DNA of 64,000 bases, taken from Neisseria subflava (GTDB lineage: Bacteria > Pseudomonadota > Gammaproteobacteria > Burkholderiales > Neisseriaceae). Every line of letters begins with the position of its first letter. Within the stretch, counting starts at the first letter, position 1. Below are positions 42,620 through 53,627 of this stretch, piece by piece. The stretch spans positions 1,240,001 through 1,304,000 of the forward strand of contig NZ_CP073117.1 in NCBI RefSeq assembly GCF_024205745.1. The letters run 5' to 3'. Made by a program: the position numbers and the translations under genes. A model generated the notes under the pieces. That model was not told where the DNA came from. It was given only the letters and a program-made list of their open reading frames with translations, and searched no databases.

Positions 42620-42836
42620 TGAGATGACTTTCAAACAAAATAACGCATTATATAGTGTATTAAATTGACTTTCGATATCGGCCGGTAAATCAAAGTAATA
42701 CATAAGGTATCACTGGGTGCAGCCGTGTTGTAGCTGAGGCTAAATCCATTCATAGTGTTGGAAATCCAATATTCAGACGGCCAAATAAGTTTTAAAATGT
42801 CAAACAACAAACTATTAGAATGATAAGGAAAAAAAC

Positions 42837-43457
42837 ATGGCACAATTTTTCGCTATTCATCCCGATAATCCCCAAGACCGCCTCATCAAACAAGCCGCCG
42901 ATATTGTCCGCAGTGGCGGCGTTATCGTTTACCCTACGGATTCCTGCTATGCACTGGGTTGCAAACTCGGTGACAAAACCGCGATGGAGCGCATTCTCAC
43001 GATTCGCAAAATCGATCAAAAACACCATCTGACCCTGATGTGTGCCGATTTGAGCGAATTGGGTACTTACGCCAAAGTAGATAATGCCCAATTCCGCCAG
43101 CTCAAAGCCGCTACGCCCGGCAGCTACACCTTTATCCTGCAGGCAACCAAAGAAGTACCCAATCGCACGCTTCATCCCAAGCGCAAAACCATCGGCCTGC
43201 GTGTTCCCGATAACGCCACCACCTTGGCACTTCTGCAAGAATTGGGCGAACCTATTTTAAGTTGCACCCTCATGTTGCCCGAAGACGACGAGCCATTGAC
43301 CGATCCATACGAAATCCGAGATCGTCTTGAGCATGCTGTCGATTTGGTTATTGATGGCGGCTGGTGCGGTACTGAGCCGACGACGGTTATCGATATGACC
43401 GATGGCACCGAGCTGATTCGTCAAGGCAAGGGCGATATTGCCGTGTTCGGTTTGTAA
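42837..43457 (+). CDS. yciO: YciO/Sua5/YrdC-family protein (threonylcarbamoyl-AMP synthase-like)
   Basis: 206-residue cytoplasmic protein with the YrdC fold: GGVIVYPTDSCYALGCKLGDKTAMERI, then IRKIDQKHHLTLMC, PGSYTFILQATKEVP and TIGLRVPDN. The family founder makes the threonylcarbamoyl adenylate used for tRNA t6A. The KxR/SxN active-site pattern is less conserved in the YciO branch, whose role is less certain; this protein fits that branch by its PNRTLHPKRKTIGLR segment. AAGGA precedes the ATG. Confidence 0.85.
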   Translation: MAQFFAIHPDNPQDRLIKQAADIVRSGGVIVYPTDSCYALGCKLGDKTAMERILTIRKIDQKHHLTLMCADLSELGTYAKVDNAQFRQLKAATPGSYTFILQATKEVPNRTLHPKRKTIGLRVPDNATTLALLQELGEPILSCTLMLPEDDEPLTDPYEIRDRLEHAVDLVIDGGWCGTEPTTVIDMTDGTELIRQGKGDIAVFGL

Positions 43458-43589
43458 AACCATCTGCGTTTGTATAAGTAGGGATATGCGTATTCTTTCT
43501 ATGACGTATTAAAAGCATATTGCCGATTTTATTGATAGCTTAAAAAACAAATTATTCAAGTAAGTAGTTGTTCTATATTATTTCATTAG

Positions 43590-43617
43590 AGGCCGTCTGA
43601 AACATTTCAGACGGCCT
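43590..43617 (+). terminator. DUS hairpin after yciO
   Basis: AGGCCGTCTGAA (43590-43601) and its inverse (43606-43617), 54 bp upstream of the sigma-54-type promoter of the next adhesin. Confidence 0.8.
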
Positions 43618-43670
43618 TTCCCTTTCGTTTTTTCAATAAATAATTCATTTTAAATAATATTTCAAATAAT

Positions 43671-43686
43671 TGGCATATGGCTTGCA
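43671..43686 (+). promoter_or_regulatory. Sigma-54-type promoter of the second giant adhesin
   Basis: TGGCATATGGCTTGCA keeps the GG and GC with ten bases between and TTGCA at -12; TA replaces CG at two less critical places. The predicted start near 43697 gives a 335-nt leader. The rest of the 574-bp gap holds the DUS hairpin and no gene. Confidence 0.6.
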
Positions 43687-44031
43687 TGATTACTGTGTTT
43701 ACTTGTGACTTGTCAATGGAATACAACACACCGCTTATTAATAGAAACATGGCCGAAACCCTTTTGATGATTGGTTTTTTTGATTGAAAGCCGTGATTTT
43801 ATTTAGAAATTAAAGATAATCGGTTTATATTTCCGACTAGCGGATATTTGGTAAGTATGAAATACTATTTCACTTCGAGATAGTAAAAGACCTAAATTTC
43901 GTCTTAAAGTGACAATAAACGTCAGCTCGAAGCAAGTATTTTGCAAGGAAATCCTCCGCAATAGACTTTTTAAAGTAGCGTCATGCTCATGCCTACGCTT
44001 TTATCCATCAAAAAAAGAGAAAGACACACTA

Positions 44032-47000
44032 ATGAATAAGATATTTAAAGTCGTTTGGAACCGTACGATTCAATCTTTCGTCGTAACATCCGAATTGGCC
44101 AAAGGCCGTGTGAAATCGTCTGCAGAACAAAACAGTACAGATGTATCTGCCGAATCCGGTAAAAATGGTATTGCGACAGTTTTCAGATTGACAGTAATTT
44201 CGGCAGCTCTTTTTGGGGCAAGCAATGCATATGCGGCAACTGCTCCACAAGGGCAAATTGCTACTGATGGTAGTGGTGCAATTGCTATCAGTGGTGCAAC
44301 AGCAACGGGTTTTGGTGCATTAGGGGTAGGATTAGCGGCACAAGCCAATCAAGGTAACGCTATTGCCATAGGTAATTCAGCCCAAGCTCAAACTGGAAAT
44401 ACCATTGCCATCGGTAAAAGTGCAGTGGCAAATTCTCCGGCTTCGGGTAGTGCGCCATCAAGTGCTATTGCACTTGGTGCAGACGCGAATGCAACCGGCC
44501 TTGGTACGATTGCTATTGGACGTGCATCTGAGGTTCTCTCCCAAAATAGTATGAACGTGAATTCAACTCACAATAATATTGCTATTGGTAATACGGCTCG
44601 AGTAGGCGATTCAAGTAGTTCTAAGATAACTCAGTCTATTGCTATTGGTTCAGGTAACCGTGTTGATCCACAGGGCAGACCTGAGGGTGCGTGGGCAAAG
44701 GGAGACCAATCTATTGCGGTTGGTGGTAATGTCTTGGCTAATGGTAATTCATCTGTTGCTATTGGTGGTGATGATTTAGATGCGGTAGGTGGTACTCGAT
44801 ATTCTGGCAATGCAACGGATAAATTCATCAACTATAATGAAAAAGGTGCAAAGACCGGTGAATATACGCTGAGCGGTAAAAGTCTGCGTGATATTTATAA
44901 AGAGATGACTGGTGATACGATGAATTACGGTTCTTATGGTAATACTATTGCCGGTCAAGGTTCTGTTGCATTGGGTGTGCAGTCTAATTCATCTGCCGAT
45001 TTGTCTTTGGCCATCGGTACTAAATCTCAGGCGACTGCCTTTGGTGGTGTAGCTTTGGGTACAGGTGCGAAGGCTACTTTGCTGAATTCTGTGGCTTTGG
45101 GTACGGCTTCTAAAACCGATAAAGAAGGTAAGGCATACGTTCAACGCGAAATCATGGGCGTGACCTACACTTGGGCAGGCGGTCAAACTACCGATGCTGG
45201 TGATGTTGTGTCTGTCGGTTCTAAAGGTTACGAACGCCAAATCATCAATGTATCCCCCGGCGATATTTCTGCTACTTCTACTGATGCCATCAATGGCTCT
45301 CAACTTTATGGTGTATTGAGTGCAATTGAGCGTGTCCGTTATTTTTCTGTTAATTCAACTGATGGTAGCACTGACGGCACCAAAAACTGGAATAACGATG
45401 GTGCGAAAGGTGCAAACTCAATTGCCATTGGCCCATCTGCATCTACGACAAGTGCAGCCACAAATGGTGTCTCTATCGGCAATCAGGCGAATGTTACAGG
45501 CGTCAATGCTGTTGCTTTGGGTAACGGTACTACTGCTTCTGTTCAAGATTCTGTCGCTTTGGGCAATGGTGCTGTCGGTGCAGCCAATAATTTTGATGCA
45601 ACCGCTAAAAATGCCTCATTTAAAAATGATAGCGGTGCTGCGACCAATGTCAGCTATGCTGCTTCTTCATCCTCTACAACAGGCGCGGTTTCTGTAGGCA
45701 GCGCAGGCAATGAACGCCAAATCCAGAATGTTGCTGCAGGCCGTATTTCCGCCACTTCAACTGATGCAGTTAATGGTAGCCAACTGTACACCGTTATGAA
45801 CAATGTTGGACACAATATCCAACAAAACGGTACAGACAAATCTCGTATCAATAATAACGGTACAGTCAACTACGCCGATGGTAATTTGACGACCGTTGCA
45901 GTTACCGATGGCGAGAATGCATCAAAAGTCCAAATCAATGTCACTCAAGGCACATTGTCTGTCGATAATAATGGCACAGTGTCCGCCCCGACTGCCGGTG
46001 TAGCGACTGCTGGCGATGTAGCCAATGCCATCAATAATGCCAAAACCACAACCAAGGTGGAGGCAGGCAGCAACACGCACGTTAATAAAACAACTTCGGG
46101 CAAAGAAACCACTTATACCGTCAGCGCAGATAAAGCAACGGTACAAGTTTCCAATGCTTTGAATCTGACCTCCAATGCTACAACCGCAGCCGATGGTGCA
46201 GTCACAACTAATTACAGTATCGACCTCGCTCAAAGCACTAAAGATAACATCCAAAAAGGTGTGGACGCCAAAACCACCGTTGACACCAAAGGCCTGACCT
46301 TCAACGGCGACAGCGGCAGCACCAATATCGAAAAACTCGGTTCCACCGTGACCGTTGCCGGCGACGACAACATCACCACCGAAGCCCAAGACGATAAAGT
46401 GACCGTCAAGCTGAACAAAGACCTGGTAGTAGACAGCGTCAAAGCCGGCGACACCACCGTGAACAACGACGGTGTGAAAGTAGGCGACGATGTTGCATTG
46501 ACCCAAGACGGTGTGAAAGCAGGCGATGTCAAACTGACCAAAGACGGTTTGAACAACGCCGGCAACAAAGTGACCAACGTCGCCGATGGCGACCTCAATG
46601 CCAACAGCAAAGATGCCGTTAACGGTAGCCAACTGTTTGCGACCAACCAAAACGTAGCCAACAACGCCGCCAATATCGCCAAAGGCATTAACTTCGGCGG
46701 TACCACCGGCAGCAACAACTACGCATTGGGCGACACCATCAATGTCAAAGGCGACAGCAACATCATCAGCGAAACCGTAGCCGGTGGTGCACAGCTGAAA
46801 CTGGCCAAAGACATTACCGTTGACAGCGTCACCGCAGGCGACAGCAAACTGAATACAGACGGCCTCACCATCACCGGTGGCCCAAGTGTGACCAAAGCAG
46901 GCATCAATGCCGCCGGCAACAAGATCACCAACGTTGCCCCAGGTACCGATGACACCGACGCGGTCAACTACAGCCAGCTGAAACAACAAAGCGCCGCCGC

Positions 47001-50000
47001 GCGTACCGAGGTACGTGCCGGCACCAACATCAAAGACGTGGTGAAAACTACCGGTGCCAACGGCCAAGACATCTACACCGTCAACGCCAAAGGCACGACT
47101 GCGAGCGCCGGTTCCGACAAGTTGACCGTTACCGCTGCTGAAAAGGCCGACAACGTGACCGACTACAGCATCGACTTGGCACAAAACACCAAAGACGACA
47201 TCCAAAAAGGCGTAGATGCCAAAACCACCGTTGACACCAAAGGCCTGACCTTCAACGGCGACAGCGGCAGCACCAATGTCGAAAAACTCGGCTCTACCGT
47301 GACCGTTGCCGGCGACGACAACATCACCACTGAAGCCCAAGACGATAAAGTGACCGTCAAGCTGAACAAAGACCTGGTAGTAGACAGCGTCAAAGCCGGC
47401 GATACCACCGTTAACAACGACGGTGTGAAAGTAGGCGACGATGTCGCATTGACCCAAGACGGCGTTAAAGCAGGTGACGTCAAACTGACCAAAGACGGTT
47501 TGAACAACGCCGGTAACAAAGTGACCAACGTAGCCGCCGGTACTGACGATACCGACGCCGTTAACTACGGTCAGCTGAAAGAGACCAACGCCAACGTGGC
47601 CAAAGGTCTGAACATTGCCGCCGACAACGGTAACGACGACAACGTCCAACTGGGCGAAACCGTTGCCTACCGCAGCAGCGACAAAAACATCGTGACCACC
47701 GTGTCTGACAACCAGATTGACTTCAAACTGGCCAAAGACATTACCGTTGACAGCGTGACCGCAGGCGACAGCAAACTGAATACAGACGGCCTCACCATTA
47801 CCGGTGGCCCAAGTGTGACCAAAGCAGGCATCAATGCCGCCGGCAACAAGATTACCAATGTTGCCCCAGGTACCGATGACGCCGACGCGGTCAACTACAG
47901 CCAGCTGAAACAGCAAAGCGCCGCCGCGCGTACCGAAGTTGCCGCCGGTACCAACATCAAAGACGTGGTGAAAACTACCGGCGCCAACGGCCAAGACATC
48001 TACACCGTCAACGCCAAAGGCACGACTGCGAGCGCCGGTTCCGACAAGTTGACCGTTACCGCTGCTGAAAAGGCCGACAACGTGACCGACTACAGCATCG
48101 ACTTGGCACAAAACACCAAAGACGACATCCAAAAAGGCGTAGATGCCAAAACCACCGTTGACACCAAAGGCCTGACCTTCAACGGCGACAGCGGCAGCAC
48201 CAATGTCGAAAAACTCGGCTCTACCGTGACCGTTGCCGGCGACGACAACATCACCACTGAAGCCCAAGACGATAAAGTGACCGTCAAGCTGAACAAAGAC
48301 CTGGTAGTAGACAGCGTCAAAGCCGGCGATACCACCGTTAACAACGACGGTGTGAAAGTAGGCGACGATGTCGCATTGACCCAAGACGGCGTTAAAGCAG
48401 GTGACGTCAAACTGACCAAAGACGGTTTGAACAACGCCGGCAACAAAGTGACCAACGTAGCCGCCGGTACCGACGATACCGACGCCGTTAACTACGGTCA
48501 GCTGAAAGAGACCAACGCCAATGTGGCCAAAGGTCTGAACATTGCCGCCGACAACGGTAACGACGACAACGTCCAACTGGGCGAAACCGTTGCCTACCGC
48601 AGCAGCGACAAAAACATCGTGACCACCGTGTCTGACAACCAGATTGACTTCAAACTGGCCAAAGACATCACCGTTGACAGCGTCACCGCAGGCGACAGCA
48701 AACTGAATACAGACGGCCTCACCATCACCGGTGGCCCAAGTGTGACCAAAGCAGGCATCAATGCCGCCGGCAACAAGATCACCAACGTTGCACCGGGTAC
48801 CGATGACACCGACGCGGTCAACTACAGCCAGCTGAAACAACAAAGCGCTGCCGCCCGTACCGAGGTACGTGCCGGCACCAACATCAAAGACGTGGTGAAA
48901 ACTACCGGTGCCAACGGCCAAGACATCTACACCGTCAACGCCAAAGGCACGACTGCGAGCGCCGGTTCCGACAAGTTGACCGTTACCGCTGCTGAAAAGG
49001 CCGACAACGTGACCGACTACAGCATCGACTTGGCACAAAACACCAAAGACGACATCCAAAAAGGCGTAGATGCCAAAACCACCGTTGACACCAAAGGTCT
49101 GACCTTTAACGGCGACAGCGGCAGCACCAATATCGAAAAACTGGGTTCTACCGTGACCGTTGCCGGCGACGACAACATCACCACCGAAGCCCAAGACGAT
49201 AAAGTGACTGTTAAGCTGAACAAAGACCTGGTAGTAGACAGCGTCAAAGCCGGCGACACCACCGTGAACAACGACGGTGTGACCGTCGCAGGTGGTCCTA
49301 GCCTGACCAAGTCCGGTATCGATGCCGCAGGTAACAAAGTGACCAACGTCGCCGATGGCGACCTCAATGCCAACAGCAAAGATGCTGTCAACGGCAGCCA
49401 ACTGTTTGCGACCAACCAAAACGTAGCCAACAACGCCGCCAATATCGCCAAAGGCATTAACTTCGGCGGTACCACCGGCAGCAACAACTACGCATTGGGC
49501 GACACCATCAATGTCAAAGGCGACAGCAACATCATCAGCGAAACCGTAGCCGGTGGTGCACAGCTGAAACTGGCCAAAGACATCACCGTTGACAGCGTTA
49601 CCGCAGGCGACAGCAAACTGAATACAGACGGCCTCACCATTACCGGCGGCCCGAGTGTGACCAAAGCAGGCATCGATGCCGCCGGCAACAAGATTACCAA
49701 CGTTGCCCCGGGTACCGATGACACCGACGCGGTCAACTACAGCCAGCTGAAACAGCAAAGCGCCGCCGCCCGTACCGAAGTTGCCGCCGGCACCAACATC
49801 AAAGACGTGGTGAAAACTACCGGTGCCAACGGCCAAGACATCTACACCGTCAACGCCAAAGGCACAACTGCGAGCGCAGGTTCGAGCAAAGTGACCGTTA
49901 CCGCCGCCGCTGCAGACGCGAACAACGTGACCGACTACAGCATCGACTTGGCACAAGACACCAAAGACGACATCCAAAAAGGTGTGGACGCCAAAACCAC

Positions 50001-53000
50001 CGTTGACACCAAAGGCCTGACCTTCAACGGCGACAGCGGCAGCACCAATATCGAAAAACTCGGCTCTACCGTGACCGTTGCCGGCGACGACAACATCACC
50101 ACCGAAGCCCAAGACGATAAAGTGACCGTCAAGCTGAACAAAGACCTGGTAGTAGACAGCGTCAAAGCCGGCGACACCACCGTGAACAACGACGGTGTGA
50201 AAGTAGGCGACGATGTTGCATTGACCCAAGACGGTGTGAAAGCAGGCGATGTCAAACTGACCAAAGACGGTTTGAACAACGCCGGCAACAAAGTGACCAA
50301 CGTCGCCGATGGCGACCTCAATGCCAACAGCAAAGATGCTGTCAACGGCAGCCAACTGTTTGCGACCAACCAAAACGTAGCCAACAACGCCGCCAATATC
50401 GCCAAAGGCATTAACTTCGGCGGTACCACCGGCAGCAACAACTACGCATTGGGCGACACCATCAATGTCAAAGGCGACAGCAACATCATCAGCGAAACCG
50501 TAGCCGGTGGTGCACAGCTGAAACTGGCCAAAGACATCACCGTTGACAGCGTTACCGCAGGCGACAGCAAACTGAATACAGACGGCCTCACCATTACCGG
50601 CGGCCCGAGTGTGACCAAAGCAGGCATCGATGCCGCCGGCAACAAGATTACCAACGTTGCCCCGGGTACCGATGACACCGACGCGGTCAACTACAGCCAG
50701 CTGAAACAGCAAAGCGCCGCCGCCCGTACCGAAGTTGCCGCCGGCACCAACATCAAAGACGTGGTGAAAACTACCGGTGCCAACGGCCAAGACATCTACA
50801 CCGTCAACGCCAAAGGCACAACTGCGAGCGCAGGTTCGAGCAAAGTGACCGTTACCGCCGCCGCTGCAGACGCGAACAACGTGACCGACTACAGCATCGA
50901 CTTGGCACAAGACACCAAAGACGACATCCAAAAAGGTGTGGACGCCAAAACCACCGTTGACACCAAAGGCCTGACCTTCAACGGCGACAGCGGCAGCACC
51001 AATATCGAAAAACTCGGCTCTACCGTGACCGTTGCCGGCGACGACAACATCACCACCGAAGCCCAAGACGATAAAGTGACCGTCAAGCTGAACAAAGACC
51101 TGGTAGTAGACAGCGTCAAAGCCGGCGACACCACCGTGAACAACGACGGTGTGAAAGTAGGCGACGATGTTGCATTGACCCAAGACGGTGTGAAAGCAGG
51201 CGATGTCAAACTGACCAAAGACGGTTTGAACAACGCCGGCAACAAAGTGACCAACGTCGCCGATGGCGACCTCAATGCCAACAGCAAAGATGCCGTTAAC
51301 GGTAGCCAACTGTTTGCGACCAACCAAAACGTAGCCAACAACGCCGCCAATATCGCCAAAGGCATCAACTTCGGCGGTACCACCGGCAGCAACAACTACG
51401 CATTGGGCGACACCATCAATGTCAAAGGCGACAGCAACATCATCAGCGAAACCGTAGCCGGTGGTGCACAGCTGAAACTGGCCGATGTGTTGAATGTTGG
51501 TCAAGCGGCTCCGGTGAAAATCGATGGCAACAAAGGCGAAGTCAGCGGCTTGAGCAATACGACTTTGGGCGGCAGCGACTTTGCCCAAGGCAAACGTGCG
51601 GCGACTGAAGAGCAGCTGAATGCAGCCCAAGATCAGTTGGTGAATGTATTGGGTGGCAATGCGGCCAATAATGGCGGCAACATCAGCATGACTGATATTG
51701 GCGGTACTGGTGAGAACAACATCCACGATGCAATCAAAGCCGTTAATGCAACTGCCAATCTGCCTTTGACTTTCGGCGGCGACAGCGGCAAAGATGTTGA
51801 ACGCAAACCGGGTACGAAGCTGAATATTGTTGGCGGTCAAACCGATGCAGCCAAACTTTCAGACGGCAATATCGGTGTTGTAGCGAATGGCTCTGATAAG
51901 TTGGAAGTCAAATTGGCTAAAGACTTAGCAGTTGACAGCGTGAAAGCCGGCGATACCACAGTCAATACCGATGGCGTGAAAGTTGGCGATGTTAATCTGA
52001 CTAAAGCCGGCTTGAACAATGGCGGCAACAAGATTACCAACGTTGCGGCCGGTACTGATGACACTGATGCGGTGAATGTTGCTCAGTTGAACAAAGCTGC
52101 GGCTGCGGCTAAGACTGAAGTTGTTCAAGGCGATAACATTGTTGTTACTCAGGATGTCGGCGCCAATGGCCAAACCATTTACAAAGTGGCTACCGATAAA
52201 AACCTGAAAGTAGACAGCGTTACCGCAGGCGATACCGTGATGAATAATGACGGTGTGAAAGTCGGCGATGATGTTGCATTGAACAAAGACGGCTTGAAAG
52301 CAGGTGATGTGAACCTGACTAAAGCTGGCTTGAACAATGGCGGCAACAAGATTACCAACGTTGCAGCCGGTACGGATGACACTGATGCGGTCAATGTTTC
52401 TCAACTGAAACAAGCTGCGGCGGCATCTAAAACTGAAGTCGTTCAAGGTAAGAACATCGTTGTGACTGAAAAAACAGGTGACAAAGGTCAGACTGTTTAT
52501 GAGGTTGCTACCGATAAAGACTTGGACGTTGACAGCGTCAAAGCCGGTGATACCACTGTCAACAATGATGGTGTCAAAGTTGGTGACGATGTTGCATTGA
52601 ACAAAGACGGCTTGAAAGCAGGCAAGGTAAACCTGACTAAAGATGGCTTGGACAATGCGGGTAACAAAGTAACCAACGTAGCGGATGGCGACATCAACGC
52701 CAACAGCAAAGATGCCGTCAACGGCAGCCAGTTGTACGCAACCAACCAAAACGTAGCCAACAATGCTGCGACTATCGCCAAAGGCATCAACTTCGGCGGT
52801 ACGACCGGCAGCAACAACTACGCGTTGGGTGACACCATCAATGTCAAAGGCGACAGCAACATCATCAGCGAAACCGTAGCCGGTGGCGCTCAACTGAAGT
52901 TGGCTGACGAGATTAGCGTGAAGACAGTGAATGCCGATACCTTCAAAGCAGGCGATACTGTAATGAATAACGACGGCATGAAAGTCGGCGATAAAGTTGC

Positions 53001-53472
53001 GTTGAACAAAGACGGTCTGACCGCAGGCAACACCGTGGTCAACAACGATGGCGTAACCATCGCTGCACCGACTGAAAACAACCCGAACAACCAAGTCAAA
53101 CTGTCTCCTGTCGGTCTGAACAACGGCGGCCAACGCATTACCAATGTGGCTCCGGGTAAAGACGGTACAGACGCGGCAAACGTGAACCAGTTGATTGGTT
53201 TAGGTACCGAGTTGCAGAACAACATCAACCAAGTAGGTAAGAAAGCCTACGCGGGTGTGGCCGGTGCGATTGCCCAAGGCTCGATTCCGCAAGTAACCCG
53301 TCCGGGTGCGACCGGTATCGGTGTCGGCAGCGGCTACTATGGTGGTCAGTCTGCCATGGCCATCGGCGTGTCTGCGATGAGCGACGGCGGCAACTGGATT
53401 GTCAAAGGCAACTTCTCGGCCAATACCGACGGTCATGTCGGTGTCGGTGCCGGTGCGCTGTATCAGTGGTAA
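44032..53472 (+). CDS. Giant trimeric autotransporter adhesin with modular repeat stalk
   Basis: About 3146 residues. The extended signal peptide MNKIFKVVWNRTIQSFVVTS and a hydrophobic core run to about residue 70 (cleavage near AYA). The YadA-like head consists of GAIAIG/SVALG repeats to about residue 420, with necks at YERQIINVSPGDISATSTDA and NERQIQNVAAGRISATSTDA. A stalk from about 737 to 2480 has five near-identical modules containing GLNNAGNKVTNVA and DAVNYSQLKQ. A more divergent stretch follows, then the C-terminal anchor ending GALYQW. The ATG at 44032 begins the ESPR after GAGAAAG; the longer frame from GTG 43909 lacks a ribosome binding site. It is related to Hia/NhhA and YadA types; the receptor is unknown. 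Confidence 0.9.
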   Translation: MNKIFKVVWNRTIQSFVVTSELAKGRVKSSAEQNSTDVSAESGKNGIATVFRLTVISAALFGASNAYAATAPQGQIATDGSGAIAISGATATGFGALGVGLAAQANQGNAIAIGNSAQAQTGNTIAIGKSAVANSPASGSAPSSAIALGADANATGLGTIAIGRASEVLSQNSMNVNSTHNNIAIGNTARVGDSSSSKITQSIAIGSGNRVDPQGRPEGAWAKGDQSIAVGGNVLANGNSSVAIGGDDLDAVGGTRYSGNATDKFINYNEKGAKTGEYTLSGKSLRDIYKEMTGDTMNYGSYGNTIAGQGSVALGVQSNSSADLSLAIGTKSQATAFGGVALGTGAKATLLNSVALGTASKTDKEGKAYVQREIMGVTYTWAGGQTTDAGDVVSVGSKGYERQIINVSPGDISATSTDAINGSQLYGVLSAIERVRYFSVNSTDGSTDGTKNWNNDGAKGANSIAIGPSASTTSAATNGVSIGNQANVTGVNAVALGNGTTASVQDSVALGNGAVGAANNFDATAKNASFKNDSGAATNVSYAASSSSTTGAVSVGSAGNERQIQNVAAGRISATSTDAVNGSQLYTVMNNVGHNIQQNGTDKSRINNNGTVNYADGNLTTVAVTDGENASKVQINVTQGTLSVDNNGTVSAPTAGVATAGDVANAINNAKTTTKVEAGSNTHVNKTTSGKETTYTVSADKATVQVSNALNLTSNATTAADGAVTTNYSIDLAQSTKDNIQKGVDAKTTVDTKGLTFNGDSGSTNIEKLGSTVTVAGDDNITTEAQDDKVTVKLNKDLVVDSVKAGDTTVNNDGVKVGDDVALTQDGVKAGDVKLTKDGLNNAGNKVTNVADGDLNANSKDAVNGSQLFATNQNVANNAANIAKGINFGGTTGSNNYALGDTINVKGDSNIISETVAGGAQLKLAKDITVDSVTAGDSKLNTDGLTITGGPSVTKAGINAAGNKITNVAPGTDDTDAVNYSQLKQQSAAARTEVRAGTNIKDVVKTTGANGQDIYTVNAKGTTASAGSDKLTVTAAEKADNVTDYSIDLAQNTKDDIQKGVDAKTTVDTKGLTFNGDSGSTNVEKLGSTVTVAGDDNITTEAQDDKVTVKLNKDLVVDSVKAGDTTVNNDGVKVGDDVALTQDGVKAGDVKLTKDGLNNAGNKVTNVAAGTDDTDAVNYGQLKETNANVAKGLNIAADNGNDDNVQLGETVAYRSSDKNIVTTVSDNQIDFKLAKDITVDSVTAGDSKLNTDGLTITGGPSVTKAGINAAGNKITNVAPGTDDADAVNYSQLKQQSAAARTEVAAGTNIKDVVKTTGANGQDIYTVNAKGTTASAGSDKLTVTAAEKADNVTDYSIDLAQNTKDDIQKGVDAKTTVDTKGLTFNGDSGSTNVEKLGSTVTVAGDDNITTEAQDDKVTVKLNKDLVVDSVKAGDTTVNNDGVKVGDDVALTQDGVKAGDVKLTKDGLNNAGNKVTNVAAGTDDTDAVNYGQLKETNANVAKGLNIAADNGNDDNVQLGETVAYRSSDKNIVTTVSDNQIDFKLAKDITVDSVTAGDSKLNTDGLTITGGPSVTKAGINAAGNKITNVAPGTDDTDAVNYSQLKQQSAAARTEVRAGTNIKDVVKTTGANGQDIYTVNAKGTTASAGSDKLTVTAAEKADNVTDYSIDLAQNTKDDIQKGVDAKTTVDTKGLTFNGDSGSTNIEKLGSTVTVAGDDNITTEAQDDKVTVKLNKDLVVDSVKAGDTTVNNDGVTVAGGPSLTKSGIDAAGNKVTNVADGDLNANSKDAVNGSQLFATNQNVANNAANIAKGINFGGTTGSNNYALGDTINVKGDSNIISETVAGGAQLKLAKDITVDSVTAGDSKLNTDGLTITGGPSVTKAGIDAAGNKITNVAPGTDDTDAVNYSQLKQQSAAARTEVAAGTNIKDVVKTTGANGQDIYTVNAKGTTASAGSSKVTVTAAAADANNVTDYSIDLAQDTKDDIQKGVDAKTTVDTKGLTFNGDSGSTNIEKLGSTVTVAGDDNITTEAQDDKVTVKLNKDLVVDSVKAGDTTVNNDGVKVGDDVALTQDGVKAGDVKLTKDGLNNAGNKVTNVADGDLNANSKDAVNGSQLFATNQNVANNAANIAKGINFGGTTGSNNYALGDTINVKGDSNIISETVAGGAQLKLAKDITVDSVTAGDSKLNTDGLTITGGPSVTKAGIDAAGNKITNVAPGTDDTDAVNYSQLKQQSAAARTEVAAGTNIKDVVKTTGANGQDIYTVNAKGTTASAGSSKVTVTAAAADANNVTDYSIDLAQDTKDDIQKGVDAKTTVDTKGLTFNGDSGSTNIEKLGSTVTVAGDDNITTEAQDDKVTVKLNKDLVVDSVKAGDTTVNNDGVKVGDDVALTQDGVKAGDVKLTKDGLNNAGNKVTNVADGDLNANSKDAVNGSQLFATNQNVANNAANIAKGINFGGTTGSNNYALGDTINVKGDSNIISETVAGGAQLKLADVLNVGQAAPVKIDGNKGEVSGLSNTTLGGSDFAQGKRAATEEQLNAAQDQLVNVLGGNAANNGGNISMTDIGGTGENNIHDAIKAVNATANLPLTFGGDSGKDVERKPGTKLNIVGGQTDAAKLSDGNIGVVANGSDKLEVKLAKDLAVDSVKAGDTTVNTDGVKVGDVNLTKAGLNNGGNKITNVAAGTDDTDAVNVAQLNKAAAAAKTEVVQGDNIVVTQDVGANGQTIYKVATDKNLKVDSVTAGDTVMNNDGVKVGDDVALNKDGLKAGDVNLTKAGLNNGGNKITNVAAGTDDTDAVNVSQLKQAAAASKTEVVQGKNIVVTEKTGDKGQTVYEVATDKDLDVDSVKAGDTTVNNDGVKVGDDVALNKDGLKAGKVNLTKDGLDNAGNKVTNVADGDINANSKDAVNGSQLYATNQNVANNAATIAKGINFGGTTGSNNYALGDTINVKGDSNIISETVAGGAQLKLADEISVKTVNADTFKAGDTVMNNDGMKVGDKVALNKDGLTAGNTVVNNDGVTIAAPTENNPNNQVKLSPVGLNNGGQRITNVAPGKDGTDAANVNQLIGLGTELQNNINQVGKKAYAGVAGAIAQGSIPQVTRPGATGIGVGSGYYGGQSAMAIGVSAMSDGGNWIVKGNFSANTDGHVGVGAGALYQW
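46719..51395 (+). repeat. Five tandem stalk modules of 915-954 bp in the second adhesin
   Basis: Equivalent points (the DDTDAVNYSQLK segment) fall at about 46967, 47894, 48821, 49736 and 50690, so periods are 927, 927, 915 and 954 bp. The blocks 49488-50441 and 50442-51395 look identical or nearly so along their length. Modules 2 and 3 are also close copies of each other. Confidence 0.85.
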
Positions 53473-53513
53473 GTTGGCAATGACAGGCAACTAGATTTAC
53501 TGCCTGAATAGGG

Positions 53514-53546
53514 AGGCCGTCTGAAATTTTAGGTTTCAGACGGCCT
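53514..53546 (+). terminator. DUS hairpin after the second adhesin
   Basis: AGGCCGTCTGAA (53514-53525) and its inverse (53535-53546), then TTTTTT. Confidence 0.85.
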
Positions 53547-53627
53547 TTTTTTCTGAAAACACTTGAATTTAGACTATCTGAAACGATATGCTTCATCTAT
53601 TTACCGCATGACTCTGAAAGAGAACAA

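Noticed and set aside
45922-51840. A 1972-codon open frame antisense to the second adhesin, and similar antisense frames of 500-870 codons over the first
   Set aside because: These are shadows of low-complexity repeats: the codons GGT, GAC, ACC and AAA of the sense strand yield no stop codons on the other strand. The translations are repetitive and match no family.
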